Shown here in pieces: positions 27,705 to 35,562 of a DNA stretch of 46,327 nucleotides. Made by a program: the position numbers and the translations under genes. Position 1 is the stretch's first letter, and the number at the start of each line of letters is the position of its first letter. The notes under the pieces were generated by a model. It had not been told where the DNA came from. It was given only the letters and a program-made list of their open reading frames with translations, and did not search any database. The stretch comes from Actinomycetes bacterium (lineage in GTDB: Bacteria > Actinomycetota > Acidimicrobiia > Acidimicrobiales > Acidimicrobiaceae): NCBI GenBank assembly GCA_021850605.1, contig JAJZLQ010000010.1, positions 1 through 46,327 on the forward strand, written 5' to 3'.

Positions 27705-28756
27705 GCGCGGGGCGCAGCCTCTTGGCTTCGGAGCTCATGTAGTAGCGCGTGGGCGGGCTCAGACAGCATCGCCATCTCCACATCTCCGTCCCACGACATC
27801 GTCTCGAACGTGCGCATTCCCAGGGCCTCATGCATGCTTTGGGCACCCTCCCCTTCGAACAGGCGCCTCCCGGCGCTGCCTCCTAGCACCTTCGGGGCAA
27901 TGAAGAGTCGGAATTCGTCAACCAGGCCGAGAGAGAGGAATGAGTGCGCTACCCTCGCACCGCCCTCCACCATGAGCTGGATCACTCCTTCGTCGCCCAG
28001 TTTGTCGAGCAGCGGCCCGATGCCCCCACGCCAGGAGAGTGCCGGTTGCACCCTTGCCTGCTCGGGTATTTCGCCGAGCACGATGCGCCGTGGCGAGTCG
28101 GCCCAGCGCTCCAACCCCTCAGAGCGCAGGTCGAGACGCGGGTCGTCGGCGCGCACCGTGCCCGCACCGACCAAGATCGCATCGGAGTCCGCACGAAGTT
28201 CCTGGACGCGGCGCCTGGCGATCTCCCCGGTAATCCACTTGGAGGAACCGTCGGCGGCGGCTGTGTAGCCGTCGGCGGTCATGGCCATCTTCAATAGCAC
28301 GTAAGGTCGGCCCATCGCTCGGGAGAGGAGGTAAGGCCGTAACTCCTGTGAGCGCCGTTTCGCGCCCACTCCGACCTGCACCTCGACTCCGGCCTGGCGC
28401 AGCATCGCGATCCCCGTACCGTTAACCCGAGGGTCGGGATCGGCAATGGACACCACCACCTTGGAGACTCCGGCCTCGATGATCCGCTTCGCACAGGGGG
28501 GCGTCTTGCCCCAATGAGAGCACGGCTCCAACGTCACCCACATGGTGGAGCCGGCGCTCGCACCACCGAGCTTCTTGAGGGCCGCTATCTCGGCATGGTC
28601 GTGTCCCGGACGGCCGGTGGCACCGGTCGCAACCCTCCCATCAGGCGTCCGTACAACCGCCCCGACCCAAGGGTTAGGCCGAGCCAGGCGCCGGGAACTC
28701 TCGGCAACCCGCGCGGCCAAGTCCATCATCTGCTCGTCGTTTGGCAGGCGAGCCAC
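27701..28756 (-). CDS. ribD: bifunctional pyrimidine deaminase / reductase (RibD)
   Basis: A 351-residue fusion. The deaminase domain (1-~145) has [10 protein letters not shown], His54-Ala-Glu56 and Cys79/Cys88 ([13 protein letters not shown]) binding zinc. The reductase domain has [43 protein letters not shown] and [12 protein letters not shown]. The GTG start is two bases after the mog stop, so the pair is probably cotranslated. It is on the opposite strand to the other rib genes and overlaps ribH by four bases. Confidence 0.95.
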   Translation of the reverse strand: MARLPNDEQMMDLAARVAESSRRLARPNPWVGAVVRTPDGRVATGATGRPGHDHAEIAALKKLGGASAGSTMWVTLEPCSHWGKTPPCAKRIIEAGVSKVVVSIADPDPRVNGTGIAMLRQAGVEVQVGVGAKRRSQELRPYLLSRAMGRPYVLLKMAMTADGYTAAADGSSKWITGEIARRRVQELRADSDAILVGAGTVRADDPRLDLRSEGLERWADSPRRIVLGEIPEQARVQPALSWRGGIGPLLDKLGDEGVIQLMVEGGARVAHSFLSLGLVDEFRLFIAPKVLGGSAGRRLFEGEGAQSMHEALGMRTFETMSWDGDVEMAMLSEPAHALLHELRSQEAAPRA

Positions 28757-28758
28757 CT

Positions 28759-29259
28759 TCAGCCTGCCGTTGAGCCGGGGTGTTCGGCGTGCGGGTCGCC
28801 CAGCAGGGAGAGGGCATGGGGGATGTACCGGATTACGACGGCCAGCATCTCCACGGAGCCCTTGGGTGAGCCCGGAGTGTTGAGGATCAGCGCGTTCCCG
28901 CGAATGCCCGCCACTCCCCGGGAGAGCATGCCGAGAGGATTGACGGCACGCATTGCCTCGGCGAAACCGGGCGCTTCGCGGTCGATCACCGCCGAGGTCG
29001 CTTCGGGCGTAAGGTCGCGTGAGGTAAACCCGGTCCCGCCGGTGGTGACGATCAGTCCGGTGAAGCCCTCCGCCATCGCCTCGAGGCTTGCCGAAACCGG
29101 TCCGACACCGTCCGTGCAGGCGGCACGCTCCACAAGTTCGAAGCCGTTTTCGGCCAATAGTGCCGCCAGAGCCTCGCCGGAAGTGTCCTGGCGAGTGCCC
29201 GCGATGACCCCATCCGATATAGTGAGCACCTTGGCTTTGGGGCGGGAATCTTGGCGCAC
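28759..29259 (-). CDS. mog: MogA/MoaB-family molybdopterin adenylyltransferase
   Basis: A 166-residue protein that activates molybdopterin by adenylation before metal insertion. VLTISDGVIAGTRQDTSG, GLIVTTGGTGFTSRDLTPEAT and ALILNTPGSPKGSVEML are the MPT-binding signatures. The start is GTG. A TAGCCT hexamer six bases upstream suggests a leaderless message. It is divergent from a molybdenum/tungsten formate dehydrogenase, which needs this cofactor, and is followed by ribD. Confidence 0.9.
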   Translation of the reverse strand: MRQDSRPKAKVLTISDGVIAGTRQDTSGEALAALLAENGFELVERAACTDGVGPVSASLEAMAEGFTGLIVTTGGTGFTSRDLTPEATSAVIDREAPGFAEAMRAVNPLGMLSRGVAGIRGNALILNTPGSPKGSVEMLAVVIRYIPHALSLLGDPHAEHPGSTAG

Positions 29260-29265
29260 GATCCC

Positions 29266-29271
29266 AGGCTA
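29266..29271 (-). promoter_or_regulatory. -10 element of a probable leaderless mog promoter
   Basis: On the minus strand TAGCCT stands six bases before the GTG of mog, matching the coaBC element. A perfect inverted repeat at 29284-29298 covers the expected -35 region. Confidence 0.5.
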
Positions 29272-29283
29272 GTGAGAGCATTC

Positions 29284-29298
29284 GCCAGCTCCGCTGGC
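29284..29298. promoter_or_regulatory. inverted repeat between mog and fdhA, possible shared operator
   Basis: GCCAGC-TCC-GCTGGC is a perfect 6-bp inverted repeat. It lies over the -35 zone of mog and just upstream of the -35 zone of fdhA, whose -10 candidate TAGAGT is at 29322-29327. A related GGCTGGC follows at 29314-29320. Confidence 0.35.
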
Positions 29299-29321
29299 AC
29301 GAATACCCCCTTTGGCTGGCG

Positions 29322-29327
29322 TAGAGT
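29322..29327 (+). promoter_or_regulatory. -10 candidate for the formate dehydrogenase operon
   Basis: TAGAGT precedes the fdhA start by 76 bp. A leader of about 70 nt ending in a purine-rich ribosome-binding site would result. No clear -35 is visible. Confidence 0.3.
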
Positions 29328-29403
29328 TTGTGGAGTCGTAAGGTCGGGAAAGTGGGCGCCTTCTTTGCAAAGGGGATCCTGCGCCGGCCAGTGGAAGGGA
29401 GGG

Positions 29404-32358
29404 ATGGTGGCTTTCTCGGTGAGCGTCAACGGCGAACCCGTAGAGGCTGCGGAGGGCGAACTTCTGCTTGAAGTTGTCAATCGCTCGGGCACGTGGCTGC
29501 CCCAGGTGTGCTACAACCCGGTGCTCGGACCACTGCGAAGCTGCGACAGCTGTTGGGTGGAGCTTGACGGAAAGCTGGTGCGCGCCTGCGGCGAGCACGT
29601 TCAAGGCGACTGTCGGGTGGTTACGAACGGTCGGCAGGCGGCCGCGGCCCGCGACGAAGGGCTCAGCCGCATCCTGCGGAATCATGACCTTTATTGCACC
29701 CTTTGCGAAAACAACAACGGCGACTGCGTCATTCACCAGACGGTGGCGATGAGCGGAATCATGCATCCTCGCTACTCCTTCGAGCCCAAGCCCTACGAAG
29801 TCGACGACAGCCACCCCTTCTACCGCTACGACCCGGGCCAGTGCATCCTTTGCGGCCGCTGTGTCGAGGCCTGCCAGGACCTCCAGGTGAACGAGACATT
29901 GTCCATCGACTGGAGCCTCGAGAGGCCCAGGGTGGTGTGGGACGGGGGTGTGCCCGCCGGTCGTTCTAGCTGTGTGGGGTGCGGCCATTGCGTGACCGTC
30001 TGCCCCTGCAATGCGCTGATGGAAAAGGGCATGGTGGGCGAGGCCGGATACTTGAGTTCATTGCCCTCGGCTCTCAAGGAACCGATGATCTCCATCACCA
30101 AGGCGGCCGAGCCCGCTACCGGTATTCAAGCGGTCATGGCACTGTCCGAGGCCGAACGCCAGTTGCGTGGCGCGCAGATAAAGCGTACCAAGACCGTCTG
30201 CACCTATTGCGGGGTTGGCTGCTCCTTCGAAATCTGGACCAAAGGTCGCAAGATTCTGAAGGTGCAGCCCTCCCAGGGGCCCGCCAACGGCATCTCCACC
30301 TGCATCAAGGGAAAGTTCGGGTGGGAATTCGTCAATTCCGGTGAGCGTCTCAGAACACCCCTGATCCGCAGGGGCGACCGTTTTGTGGAGGCGGGCTGGG
30401 ACGAGGCCCTTGCCTACGTGGGTGAATCTCTTGCCAGGATCAAAGCCCTGCATGGCGCCGATTCACTGGCGTTTATCTCCTCCTCCAAGTGCACCAATGA
30501 AGAGAACTACCTGATGCAGAAGCTCGCCAGGGCCGTGGTGGGCACGAACAACGTGGATAACTGCTCCCGCTATTGCCAGAGTCCCGCGACGATGGGGCTG
30601 TGGCGCACAGTAGGGATCGGCGGCGACTCCGGGTCCATCTCCGACATCGCGAAGGCGTCTCTGGTGGTGGTCATCGGGTCGAACACGGCGGAGAGCCACC
30701 CGGTGATCGCCACTCGGGTCAAGCGTGCGCACAAGCTCAATTCCCAGCGCCTCATCGTGTCGGACCTGCGCAAGAACGAGATGGCGGAGCGCGCCGACAT
30801 TCACCTGCACCCCAAGCCTGGCACGGACATGATCTGGTTGTCCGCGGTCACCAAGTACATTCTTGATTCCGGGCTGGCCGACGAGGCGTTCCTGTCTGAA
30901 CGCGTGGAGGGGCTCGACGCCTACCGCGAGAGCCTTGCGCCCTTCGACATGGAGTTCGCAAGCAAGGCGTGCGGCATCGGGGCCGAAGTCCTCGAGCAGG
31001 TCGCCGTAGAGATCGCCCAGGCCCAAGGGGTGGCGGTTTTGTGGGCGATGGGCGTGACCCAGCACGCCGGCGGAAGCGACACCTCGACGGCCATCTCCAA
31101 CCTTCTCCTGGTGACGGGCAACTACGGTCGCGAGGGCTGCGGAGCGTATCCACTACGCGGGCACAACAACGTGCAGGGAGCCTCGGACTTCGGTGCCATG
31201 CCCGCCTACCTGCCCGGTTACGAGCCGGTCTCGGATCCGGGCATAGTTGCCAAGTGGGAGGCGGCGTGGGAGGTGAAGTTGCCTTTGGCCAAGGGGCTCG
31301 ACAATCACGAGATGGTGGCCGCGATGCACGAGGGGCAGGTCCACGGGCTGTACCTCATGGGCGAGGACATGGGGCTTGTCGACGCCAACAGCCTGCATGT
31401 GCAGGATGCATTCACAAAGCTCGAGTTCTTCGTGGTGCAGGACATCTTCTTCTCCAGTACCGCCAGGTTCGCCGACGTCGTGCTTCCTGCCAGCCCTTCA
31501 CTCGAGAAGGAGGGAACCTTCACCAACACGGAGCGGCGCATCCAGCGCCTGTATCAGGTGATGGAGCCTCTGGGCGATTCGCGGCCGGACTGGAGGATTG
31601 TGCAAGGTGTCGCCAACGCCATGGGGGCGGAGTGGAGCTACTCTTCGCCCGAAGAGGTGATGGCCGAGGCCGCTGCATCCGCGGATTTCTTTGCCGGTGT
31701 CAGCTACGAGCGCCTTGAGGGCTACGGCAGCCAGCAGTGGCCGGTGGCCGCCGATGGATCGGACTCACCCTTGTTGTACGCGGAGACCTTCCACTTCCCG
31801 AGCGGGAAGGCCAGGCTGTATCCCCTTGCCTGGGAGCCGCTCTCCGAGGAGGTGGATGGCGACTATGACCTGCACCTCAACAACGGGCGGCTGTTGGAGC
31901 ACTTCCACGAGGGAAACCTCACATACAAGTCCGCAGGGATTACTCAAATGACCCCGGATACCTTCGTGGAGGTCTCCGCCGAACTGGCGGGGAAACGGGG
32001 GATCCAGGACGGCTCGCTTGTGCGCTTGATATCGAGACGCGGCTCGGTGCGCGCCCGTGCATTGGTTACCGAGCGGGTCACGGGCGATGAGCTGTACATG
32101 CCAATGAACTCTCAGCGCAATGAGTCCGCGATCAACGTGCTCACCTCCGACTTCACGGACCGGGCGACCCATACCCCGGCATATAAGGAGTTGGCGGTGA
32201 GGTTGGAAGTGCTGGAGGCCGAGGGAGCCTCTCCGTTGCCGCGCAGGAATTTCCGCTACGGCAATCGCAAACCTCAGCTCGGGATCAATATCGAGTCCAA
32301 GTGGGGCCGCTCCGACTACGCCGAGCCTCCTGCGAGGCGCAAGGAAGGAGGGCTTTAG
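29404..32358 (+). CDS. fdhA: formate dehydrogenase alpha subunit, YjgC/YrhE type
   Basis: A 984-residue molybdopterin oxidoreductase. In order: a 2Fe-2S domain (Cys36, 47, 50, 62), a NuoG-type cluster site (His94, Cys98, 101, 108), two ferredoxin 4Fe-4S sites (Cys147-157 and 190-200), and the FdhF-type 4Fe-4S motif CTYCGVGC (266-273, Cys300). The bis-MGD catalytic domain and a C-terminal MPT-binding domain follow. The probable metal ligand is Cys391 in NNVDNCSRYCQSP, so no selenocysteine is used; the next residue is Gln, not the His of E. coli FdhF. GGAAGGGAGGG abuts the ATG. The DUF1641 partner follows after two bases. Confidence 0.9.
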   Translation: MVAFSVSVNGEPVEAAEGELLLEVVNRSGTWLPQVCYNPVLGPLRSCDSCWVELDGKLVRACGEHVQGDCRVVTNGRQAAAARDEGLSRILRNHDLYCTLCENNNGDCVIHQTVAMSGIMHPRYSFEPKPYEVDDSHPFYRYDPGQCILCGRCVEACQDLQVNETLSIDWSLERPRVVWDGGVPAGRSSCVGCGHCVTVCPCNALMEKGMVGEAGYLSSLPSALKEPMISITKAAEPATGIQAVMALSEAERQLRGAQIKRTKTVCTYCGVGCSFEIWTKGRKILKVQPSQGPANGISTCIKGKFGWEFVNSGERLRTPLIRRGDRFVEAGWDEALAYVGESLARIKALHGADSLAFISSSKCTNEENYLMQKLARAVVGTNNVDNCSRYCQSPATMGLWRTVGIGGDSGSISDIAKASLVVVIGSNTAESHPVIATRVKRAHKLNSQRLIVSDLRKNEMAERADIHLHPKPGTDMIWLSAVTKYILDSGLADEAFLSERVEGLDAYRESLAPFDMEFASKACGIGAEVLEQVAVEIAQAQGVAVLWAMGVTQHAGGSDTSTAISNLLLVTGNYGREGCGAYPLRGHNNVQGASDFGAMPAYLPGYEPVSDPGIVAKWEAAWEVKLPLAKGLDNHEMVAAMHEGQVHGLYLMGEDMGLVDANSLHVQDAFTKLEFFVVQDIFFSSTARFADVVLPASPSLEKEGTFTNTERRIQRLYQVMEPLGDSRPDWRIVQGVANAMGAEWSYSSPEEVMAEAAASADFFAGVSYERLEGYGSQQWPVAADGSDSPLLYAETFHFPSGKARLYPLAWEPLSEEVDGDYDLHLNNGRLLEHFHEGNLTYKSAGITQMTPDTFVEVSAELAGKRGIQDGSLVRLISRRGSVRARALVTERVTGDELYMPMNSQRNESAINVLTSDFTDRATHTPAYKELAVRLEVLEAEGASPLPRRNFRYGNRKPQLGINIESKWGRSDYAEPPARRKEGGL

Positions 32359-32360
32359 AC

Positions 32361-32771
32361 ATGGCTGAGCCCATCGAACTGGGCCTGTCCAGAGGCCCGG
32401 TCTACGACCAGACGGCGGTGGAGTTCGCCAGGCTGCGCGAGAACCTTGTCGACTCCGGCGTGGTCGAGCTTGTCAACGGGCTGCTGGAGGAAGGGCCGAA
32501 CGCGTTGGCGATCGTTATGGAGCGGATGGACAACCCCTCCACCCGCCAGGGGGTGGAGAATCTTGCGAGATTCCTGGGGCTCGCCGGCCAGCTGGATCCG
32601 GCAATCCTCACGGGTGTTCAGGCGGGCCTGCGTGAGGGAGCCGCCGAAGTGAAGCGCGTAGGAACTCCGAAGCTCTCGGAGCTGATGCGCTCGCTAGCGG
32701 ATCCCAAGGTTCGCAAGGGCATCGCTATTGGCCTGGCCATGCTGCGTGGCCTGGGTGGGGGGAGCCGCTGA
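32361..32771 (+). CDS. DUF1641 protein, YjgD-like formate dehydrogenase partner
   Basis: A 136-residue helical protein with LVDSGVVELVNGLLEEGPNALAIVMERMDNPSTRQGVENLARFLG and a glycine-rich end (GLAMLRGLGGG). DUF1641 proteins such as Bacillus YjgD are encoded directly after YjgC-type formate dehydrogenases and probably assist or form part of the complex. The ATG is two bases after the fdhA stop, with GGAAGGAGG inside the fdhA end. Confidence 0.85.
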   Translation: MAEPIELGLSRGPVYDQTAVEFARLRENLVDSGVVELVNGLLEEGPNALAIVMERMDNPSTRQGVENLARFLGLAGQLDPAILTGVQAGLREGAAEVKRVGTPKLSELMRSLADPKVRKGIAIGLAMLRGLGGGSR

Positions 32772-32859
32772 GCAGCGGGGCCAGGGTTCAGGTGGCCAAG
32801 CCGTCGCACTAGTTTGTAGGGCAGCCAAGCCTGATTGTCTAGTGCGCGGAAGCGGTGCA

Positions 32860-33735
32860 ATGCTGAAACTTGTCCTACCCAAGGGATCGCTCGAGAGGGC
32901 GACGATGGAACTCTTTGCCTCGGCCGACCTGGTTGTCGAGCGCTCGTCGGACGTGGACTATAGGGCCAAGGTGGACGATCCGCGCATCGACGAAGTGCGG
33001 ATACTCCGGCCCCAGGAGATCCCTACCTACTTGGAGCGGGGGCTTTTCGACCTGGGGATCGCGGGACGCGATTGGGTGGAGGAGACCGGAGCCGACCTTG
33101 TTTCGATCGGGAAGCTCGAATACTCCAAGGCTACGAGCAACCCCATCAAGGTTGTATTGGCGGTGGCGCGCGATTCCAAGGCCAAGACCGCGGCAGAGCT
33201 GGGAGACGGAGTCCGTGTCGCCACTGAATATCCGAACCTGACTAGCCGTTATTTCGCCTCGCACGGTACAGAGGCCGAGATCCAGCTTTCCTATGGGGCC
33301 ACCGAAGCCAAGATACCTGAGATTGCTGACGCCGTGGTGGAGATTACCGAGACGGGGCGCGCATTGCACGCGGCCGGCCTGCGCATTGTCGACACGATCC
33401 TGGTTTCCCATACTGAGTTGCTCGCCAACAAGGAAGCCGCCGCCGACCCGGTCAAGCGCCACGCCATGGAGCAGCTCTATACGCTCCTCTCCGGCTCGCT
33501 GGCGGCACGAAAGCACGTGCTTCTCAAGCTGAACGTCTCCTCGGGTGACCTGGACAAGGTCATTGCCCTCCTCCCTGCCATGAAAGCGCCCACTATGGCC
33601 GAGCTTTTCGGCCACGCCGGGTACGCAGTGGAGGCGGTGGTGCCGCGCAAGGGGATCAACACCCTCATTCCCGCCCTCAGCGATGCAGGCGCGACGGGCA
33701 TTCTGGAGATCCCACTTTCGAAGATCGTTCCATAG
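32860..33735 (+). CDS. hisG: ATP phosphoribosyltransferase, long form
   Basis: A 291-residue enzyme for the first step of histidine synthesis. LVLPKGSLERATMELFASADL, DLGIAGRDWVEETGADLV, VRVATEYPNLTSRYFASHG and DAVVEITETGRALHAAGL give the catalytic domains. The C-terminal ~75 residues form the histidine-binding regulatory domain of the long form, so no HisZ is needed. No other his gene is nearby. The ATG is preceded by GGAAGCGG. Confidence 0.95.
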   Translation: MLKLVLPKGSLERATMELFASADLVVERSSDVDYRAKVDDPRIDEVRILRPQEIPTYLERGLFDLGIAGRDWVEETGADLVSIGKLEYSKATSNPIKVVLAVARDSKAKTAAELGDGVRVATEYPNLTSRYFASHGTEAEIQLSYGATEAKIPEIADAVVEITETGRALHAAGLRIVDTILVSHTELLANKEAAADPVKRHAMEQLYTLLSGSLAARKHVLLKLNVSSGDLDKVIALLPAMKAPTMAELFGHAGYAVEAVVPRKGINTLIPALSDAGATGILEIPLSKIVP

Positions 33736-33742
33736 CCAAGCG

Positions 33743-34006
33743 ATGGACTCCTCCCTGCGGTCCAACCTTGCGTCGTCGGTAGCGCTGGGTGGCCTCCACC
33801 TGGGAGTGGTGGAAAGTTTCAATGCCGATAGCGGCCTGGGAGAGCTGCGCTTGATCGAACACCCCGCCACGCTGGTGCAATTTCACTGCATGGTGATTTC
33901 CGACGGCTCGCGTCAGGTTCCCGTGGGTGCGGCGGTGGCGGTTCGGCTTGGATTCGCGCCCGACGGTGGTCTCGAAGCGGGATATGTTCTCCTGCTCCCC
34001 CGCTAA
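33743..34006 (+). CDS. cold-shock-domain-like small protein
   Basis: About 87 residues. GVVESFNADSGLGELRL, then VQFHCMVISDGSRQVPVGAAVAVRLGFAPDGGLEAGYV, follows the five-strand cold-shock fold. It has a G-x-G in the RNP1 position and FHC-x-x-I-x-DGSR in place of FHxTAI-x-DG-x-R. The aromatic RNP1 residues (K-G-F-G-F) are mostly missing, so nucleic-acid binding may be altered. Seven bases after hisG; a GTG near 33806 is an alternative start. Confidence 0.65.
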   Translation: MDSSLRSNLASSVALGGLHLGVVESFNADSGLGELRLIEHPATLVQFHCMVISDGSRQVPVGAAVAVRLGFAPDGGLEAGYVLLLPR

Positions 34007-34038
34007 ATGCCAGGCGGCAAGCCGGCCGAGGAGCACCT

Positions 34039-34428
34039 TCAGGCGCTCCCTCCATCCTGGGGCCCGACGGAGGAGAGCTGGATAAAAGCCAACCGAAGTT
34101 GGCCGAGCGCGTCGGAAAGCTCTGGGCGGTACTGGCCAAGCCGCTCGCCGAGCTGATCGAGGATGCCCGCGAGTGCATCGATGGCCATGGCCGCCGCCGA
34201 GAGATTGGGCGGCTGGTTCGACAGGTGCACCGCCGCGAGTTCGAAGAGACCGTAGCAATGGTTTGCGACCACCACGGCAGGGTCGGCGCCACGCAACTCG
34301 TCCGCGATGCGCTGGGCCTCGCGGAGCTGGTCGGCCGTGGGTTCCGCATACTCCTCCTGCGCGCCCGCCGGGGTATCGCCGCTTTGGTGCGGCTCGTATT
34401 CGCCTTCGGGTGTCCACAAGGTGCTCAT
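34039..34428 (-). CDS. DUF1844 family protein
   Basis: A 129-residue acidic protein. After a Pro/Glu-rich N-terminus (about 30 residues) the core reads ADPAVVVANHCYGLFELAAVHL, then AAMAIDALAGILDQLGERLG and LSDALGQLRLAFIQL, which fits DUF1844. This family lies beside infC in many Actinobacteria. Function unknown. The ATG has no Shine-Dalgarno but has TATTCT seven bases upstream. Divergent from infC across 240 bp and convergent with the cold-shock-like gene. Confidence 0.75.
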   Translation of the reverse strand: MSTLWTPEGEYEPHQSGDTPAGAQEEYAEPTADQLREAQRIADELRGADPAVVVANHCYGLFELAAVHLSNQPPNLSAAAMAIDALAGILDQLGERLGQYRPELSDALGQLRLAFIQLSSVGPQDGGSA

Positions 34429-34435
34429 TCCAGCT

Positions 34436-34441
34436 AGAATA
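34436..34441 (-). promoter_or_regulatory. -10 element of a probable leaderless DUF1844 promoter
   Basis: TATTCT on the minus strand ends seven bases before the ATG. ACTTGC seventeen bases further upstream may serve as -35. Confidence 0.5.
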
Positions 34442-34608
34442 ATTGGCCTGGATGTGCTGCAAGTGCCGGTTTGCCGGCCGCCCTGTCGGATCGATTCCGG
34501 CGGGCTAGGTCCAGCGGCGGCTCGAAAGCCGTGCTGATCAGCGCTTTCCAGTTCGGCGTGAGCCGAATTTTGATTGGCTGGCTGCGAATATGAGCTGCAC
34601 TTTTTGTG

Positions 34609-34614
34609 TAGGTT
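34609..34614 (+). promoter_or_regulatory. -10 candidate for infC operon
   Basis: TAGGTT would give a transcript starting near 34621 with a leader of about 48 nt. That leader contains one perfect hairpin and the infC ribosome-binding site. Confidence 0.35.
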
Positions 34615-34630
34615 GGATTCGCAATTGGTC

Positions 34631-34647
34631 GTTACCCGATGGGTAAC
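34631..34647 (+). promoter_or_regulatory. perfect hairpin in the infC leader
   Basis: GTTACCC-GAT-GGGTAAC is a perfect 7-bp stem with a 3-base loop. It ends seven bases before the AGGGAG ribosome-binding site (34654-34659). It could be an RNA control element or a DNA operator. A looser GTTACC...GGTAAC pair occurs at 46292-46316. Confidence 0.45.
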
Positions 34648-34668
34648 TTGCGTAGGGAGTGGTGTTAA

Positions 34669-35244
34669 ATAGCAACTGCGACAACTGGCGAACCGCGGAT
34701 TAACGAGCGCATCAGGGCCCGGGAAGTCCGCTTGGTGGATCCCGAGGGTAACCAGCTCGGAATCAAGAGTGCCGCCGAGGCTCTGGAGCTTGCAAAGAGC
34801 ATGGACCTGGACCTGGTGGAGGTGGCGCCGATGGCGGTTCCTCCGGTCTGCCGGATCATGGACTACGGCAAGTTCAAGTTCGACAGCGCTCAGAGGGCGA
34901 GGGAGTCCCGGCGTAAATCGGTCAGCTCCCAGCTCAAGGAGATGAAGTACCGTCCCAAGATCGGAACCGGAGACTTCGAGACCAAAACCAAGCAGGTCAT
35001 CAAGTTCCTCGGGGAGGGTCACAAGGTCAAGGTCACGGTCATGTTCCGGGGGCGGGAGGTCTTTCACCCTGATCTGGGGAGGCACATTCTCGAGAAGATC
35101 GAGGAGCGGACCGCCGCAATCGCCAAGATTGAAGCCGCTGCCAAGCTGGATGGCAAGAACATGGTGATGGTTCTTGCCCCCGACAAGCGGGCGACCGCCA
35201 AGGCTCCGGCTCACGAGGCCGAAGTGCAGGCCGAAGAGGCCTAA
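34669..35244 (+). CDS. infC: translation initiation factor IF-3 with a non-canonical AUA start
   Basis: A 191-residue factor that binds the 30S subunit and rejects wrong start codons. The N domain begins EPRINERIRAREVRLVDPEGNQLGI. A linker (SAQRARESRRKSVSSQLKEMKYRPKIGTGDFETK) and the C domain (KVKVTVMFRGREVFHPDLGRHILEKI) follow. An in-frame TAA (34666-34668) is directly followed by ATA, and no ATG, GTG or TTG occurs before the conserved RIN motif. AGGGAG lies nine bases before the ATA. Starting at the first TTG or GTG (34729 or 34732) would remove about 20 residues, including that motif. AUU at 34699 lacks a ribosome-binding site. Confidence 0.92.
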   Translation: MATATTGEPRINERIRAREVRLVDPEGNQLGIKSAAEALELAKSMDLDLVEVAPMAVPPVCRIMDYGKFKFDSAQRARESRRKSVSSQLKEMKYRPKIGTGDFETKTKQVIKFLGEGHKVKVTVMFRGREVFHPDLGRHILEKIEERTAAIAKIEAAAKLDGKNMVMVLAPDKRATAKAPAHEAEVQAEEA

Positions 35245-35305
35245 GGGGCTGGGCGAAGGAGCCCGCGGGCCGGCCAGGCGCATGCCAGGAGCAGTTTTCC
35301 TCGAT

Positions 35306-35347
35306 GGCGGCGGTGCCGCCAATGGGTGGCTTTGCGTGCCCTTTTTT
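35306..35347 (+). terminator. hairpins plus T6 between infC and rpmI, possible attenuator
   Basis: A perfect GGCGGC-GGT-GCCGCC hairpin (35306-35320) is followed by GGGTGGC-TTT-GCGTGCCC (35324-35341), which folds with one bulge and two G-U pairs. Six T residues (35342-35347) come next. The rpmI ribosome-binding site starts eight bases later. Partial termination or L20-type control within the operon is possible. Confidence 0.4.
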
Positions 35348-35364
35348 GTAACCAAGGAGAAGAA

Positions 35365-35559
35365 ATGCCCAAGATGAAGACGGAGACCGGCGCGAAGAAG
35401 CGCTTCAAGGTGACTGCCAACGGCAAGATCCTTCGCCGCAAGTCTTACCGTGCTCACCTGCTGGAGAAGAAGTCGTCGACGCGCACCCGGCGCCTGGGGC
35501 GCGAGGCCGAGGTTGCCGGCGGCCAGGCGAAGACCGTCCGCAAGATGCTGGGGATCTAA
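35365..35559 (+). CDS. rpmI: 50S ribosomal protein L35
   Basis: A 64-residue, very basic ribosomal protein: MPKMKTETGAKKRFKVTANGKI, then RRKSYRAHLLEKKSSTRTRRL. The usual length is 64-66. AAGGAG lies seven bases before the ATG. Second gene of the conserved infC-rpmI-rplT operon. Confidence 0.97.
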   Translation: MPKMKTETGAKKRFKVTANGKILRRKSYRAHLLEKKSSTRTRRLGREAEVAGGQAKTVRKMLGI

Positions 35560-35562
35560 GAG

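Noticed and set aside
28757-29281. Long N-terminal extension of ribD over mog
   Set aside because: It is another frame of the mog gene; the deaminase domain starts at the GTG after the mog stop.
30559-30579. Selenocysteine codon in fdhA
   Set aside because: The active-site codon is TGC (Cys) and the frame has no internal TGA.
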